DNA from: Halichoerus grypus
Lineage: Eukaryota; Chordata; Mammalia; Carnivora; Phocidae
DNA length: 64,000 nucleotides
Direction of reading: 5' to 3'
NCBI RefSeq assembly: GCF_964656455.1
Contig: NW_027555056.1
Location: forward strand, 1 to 64,000
Within the stretch, counting starts at the first letter, position 1. Every line of letters begins with the position of its first letter. The notes under the pieces are model-generated. The model saw nothing but the letters and a program-made list of their open reading frames with translations, was not told the DNA's origin and did no database searches. A program made the position numbers and the translations under genes. Positions 62,514-64,000 of this stretch are shown in pieces.

Positions 62514-64000
62514 GTCTCCCCCGATATTACGATATTGAAACCGTCCCCAGGGTCTCAGCCACAGTACCCCCTAAACTGCTTCGCCCACAGAGAGGTCGAC
62601 GGTAGCTAAAGCTCGGTTTCTCTACTGTGTAGTTTCAAAGAACGCTAGCTATTAGACTTCCATGCAAATGTGGGGCTGCCGTGCTAGCTTGGTCAAACAC
62701 TTGCGGAGCCGTGTTCTGCCTTTCGCTGGGGCCTGAGTCTCACTCGCAAAATGCTTTGGACTCCCTTGCAGTGCTCTCACGCACGCACACAACAAAATGC
62801 TGCCACCCTCAGGAGCAGCTGTTTTAGCTGAAGCACAGGCTCTCAACCGAGTTTTTCCTTCGAGTTCGGTGGCTTCATTTAAGCCTGCACACACACCCTG
62901 GGAAACGGTACTAGCCCCGTAACCATGATGTGGGTTGAGAGCTGCCTTCTGTACCGGCCTGTCTCTCCCCCGATATTACGATATTGAAACCGTCCCCAGG
63001 CTCTCAGCCACAGTACACCCATAAACTGCTTCGCCCACAGAGAGGTCGACGGTAGCTAAAGCACGGCTTCTCTACAGTGTTGTTTCTTCGAGTTAGAACG
63101 CTAGCTATTAGACCTCCATGCAAAATTGGGGCCGCAGTGCTGGCTTCACAAAATAAGTGAGGAGTCGTTTGCTGCCTTCAGCAGCTGCCTGAGGCTCCCT
63201 CCGAAATAGGTTTGCCACTCCCTTGTAGTGCTCTCACGCACACACACAAAAGAAGCTTCCACCCTCAGGAGCAGCTGTTTTAGCTGAAGCACAGATTCTG
63301 TACTGACTTTTCCTTTCGAGTTAGGTGGTTGTGTTTAAGCCAGCACACACCCACGGGGCAACGGAACCAGCCCCATAACCATGTAGTGAGTTGAGAGCTG
63401 CCTTCTGTACCGGCCTGTCTCTCCCCCGATATTACGAAATGGAAACCGTCCCCAGGCTCTCAGCCTCAGTACACCCTAAACTGCTTCGCCCACAGAGAGG
63501 TCGACGGTAGCTAAAGCATGGTTTCTCTAAGTGTTTTTTCTCCGAGTTAGAAAGCTAGCTATTAGACTTCCATGCAAAAGTGGGGCCGCAGTACTAGCTT
63601 CATGGAGCAAGTGGGGAGTCGTGTTCTGGCTTCTTCCGGGGCCTGGGTCTCACAAGGAAAATGGTTTTGGACTCACTTGCAGTGCGCTCACGCATGCACA
63701 CAGCAAAATGCGTCCACCCTGAGGCATGGCTCTTTTAGCCGAAGCAGGAATTCCCTACAGAGTTGTTCCTTTGAGTTAGGTGGTTGGCTTTAGGCCTGCA
63801 GGCACCCCCGGGGCAAGGGTACTAGCCTCATAAACCAGAGGTGACTTGAGAGCTGCCTTCCGCACCGGCCTGTTTCTCACTCCATTTCACGTCTGGGACC
63901 CTTTGCCCGGTCTCTCGTACACGAGCACTGTCAAATTCCTCCTGCTTCAGGAACGGCAATGTTAACTCAAGCGCAGTCACTCTATAGGATTGATTCTTGG
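62514..64000. repeat. Unit 21, short form, cut by the window edge
   Basis: The diverged dimer is at 63054-63508, with short-form alleles on its right side. Position 62552 is g where other units have c. The window ends in monomer 11, so 1,487 bp are visible. Confidence 0.94.
63054..63508. repeat. Short-form dimer s3-s4, unit 21
   Basis: 455-bp copy with the short-form alleles intact. Confidence 0.9.

Larger units (their letters stand above)
1..64000. repeat. Satellite/macrosatellite array, whole window
   Basis: Head-to-tail copies of one higher-order unit fill the window without a break, all in the same orientation. Twenty-one units can be placed (twenty complete, one cut by the right edge). 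Two lengths occur, 3,236 bp and 2,501 bp, plus 3,235 bp in two copies. No unique sequence, transposon insertion, inverted unit or array edge is visible. Open reading frames are at most 122 codons, lie on both strands, recur with the repeat and are altered by single-base indels between copies, so I see no protein-coding gene. No rRNA- or tRNA-like segment was seen. The family is not one I can name; a eukaryotic, probably vertebrate, origin is inferred from the architecture and base composition. Confidence 0.97.
56777..64000. repeat. Array segment outside the super-repeat order (units 19-21)
   Basis: A third super-repeat would start here with three long units. Instead the order is short, long, short (last one partial). 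Private single-base variants are denser than elsewhere, at 57182, 57668, 58336, 58703, 58839, 61514 and 62552. This is either a different neighbourhood of the array or a block rearranged by unequal exchange. Confidence 0.88.

Noticed and set aside
1..64000. Alpha satellite or another named centromeric family
   Set aside because: The monomer is about 228 bp, not 171, and the sequence does not look like alpha satellite. I could not match it to any family from memory.
1..64000. CRISPR array or bacterial repeat locus
   Set aside because: Repeats are contiguous kilobase units without short repeat-spacer structure, and there are no cas-like or other bacterial genes.
1..64000. Ribosomal DNA or another tandem gene family
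   Set aside because: No rRNA core, tRNA or snRNA segment is recognisable, and every part of the unit is made of related 228-bp monomers.

Overview
The window is one uninterrupted tandem repeat array from end to end. I see no believable gene, RNA gene, transposon or unique sequence in it. It looks like a eukaryotic, probably vertebrate, satellite or macrosatellite array: about 50-55% GC by hand sampling, with many CpGs and CA/TG-rich patches. I do not recognise the family by name and cannot fix the species.

The array has three nested levels. (1) The base is a diverged monomer of about 228 bp, best recognised by a box like agctaaagcacggtttctctac. Monomers fall into recognisable classes, called here a, b, c, d, e and f. 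(2) Monomers are organised into a higher-order unit with two length forms. The long form is 3,236 bp and holds 15 boxes: 14 full monomers plus one cut to 61 bp. Its order is (a b)(a c d-cut f a b)(a c d e f a b). The short form is 2,501 bp and holds 11 complete monomers, (a b)(a b)(a c d e f a b); its second a-b dimer is strongly diverged from anything in the long form. Twenty-one units are present, the last one partial. Units 8, 17, 19 and 21 are short and the rest long (units 7 and 16 are 3,235 bp). (3) Nine consecutive units, seven of 3,236 bp, one of 3,235 and one of 2,501, form a 28,388-bp super-repeat. It is present twice in direct tandem (1-28,388 and 28,389-56,776). I find only nine differences between the copies, all in the first 4.95 kb. 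The last 7.2 kb (56,777-64,000) breaks this order and carries more private variants.

Units are nearly identical to each other while monomers inside a unit are clearly diverged. That is the usual sign of a young, homogenised higher-order array. Linked variants show short-form alleles moved into long units (units 7, 11, 16) and a short unit with long-form flanks (unit 19), which points to gene conversion and unequal exchange. Open reading frames are all short (at most 122 codons), occur on both strands, repeat with the unit and change freely with single-base indels, so none is annotated as a gene.
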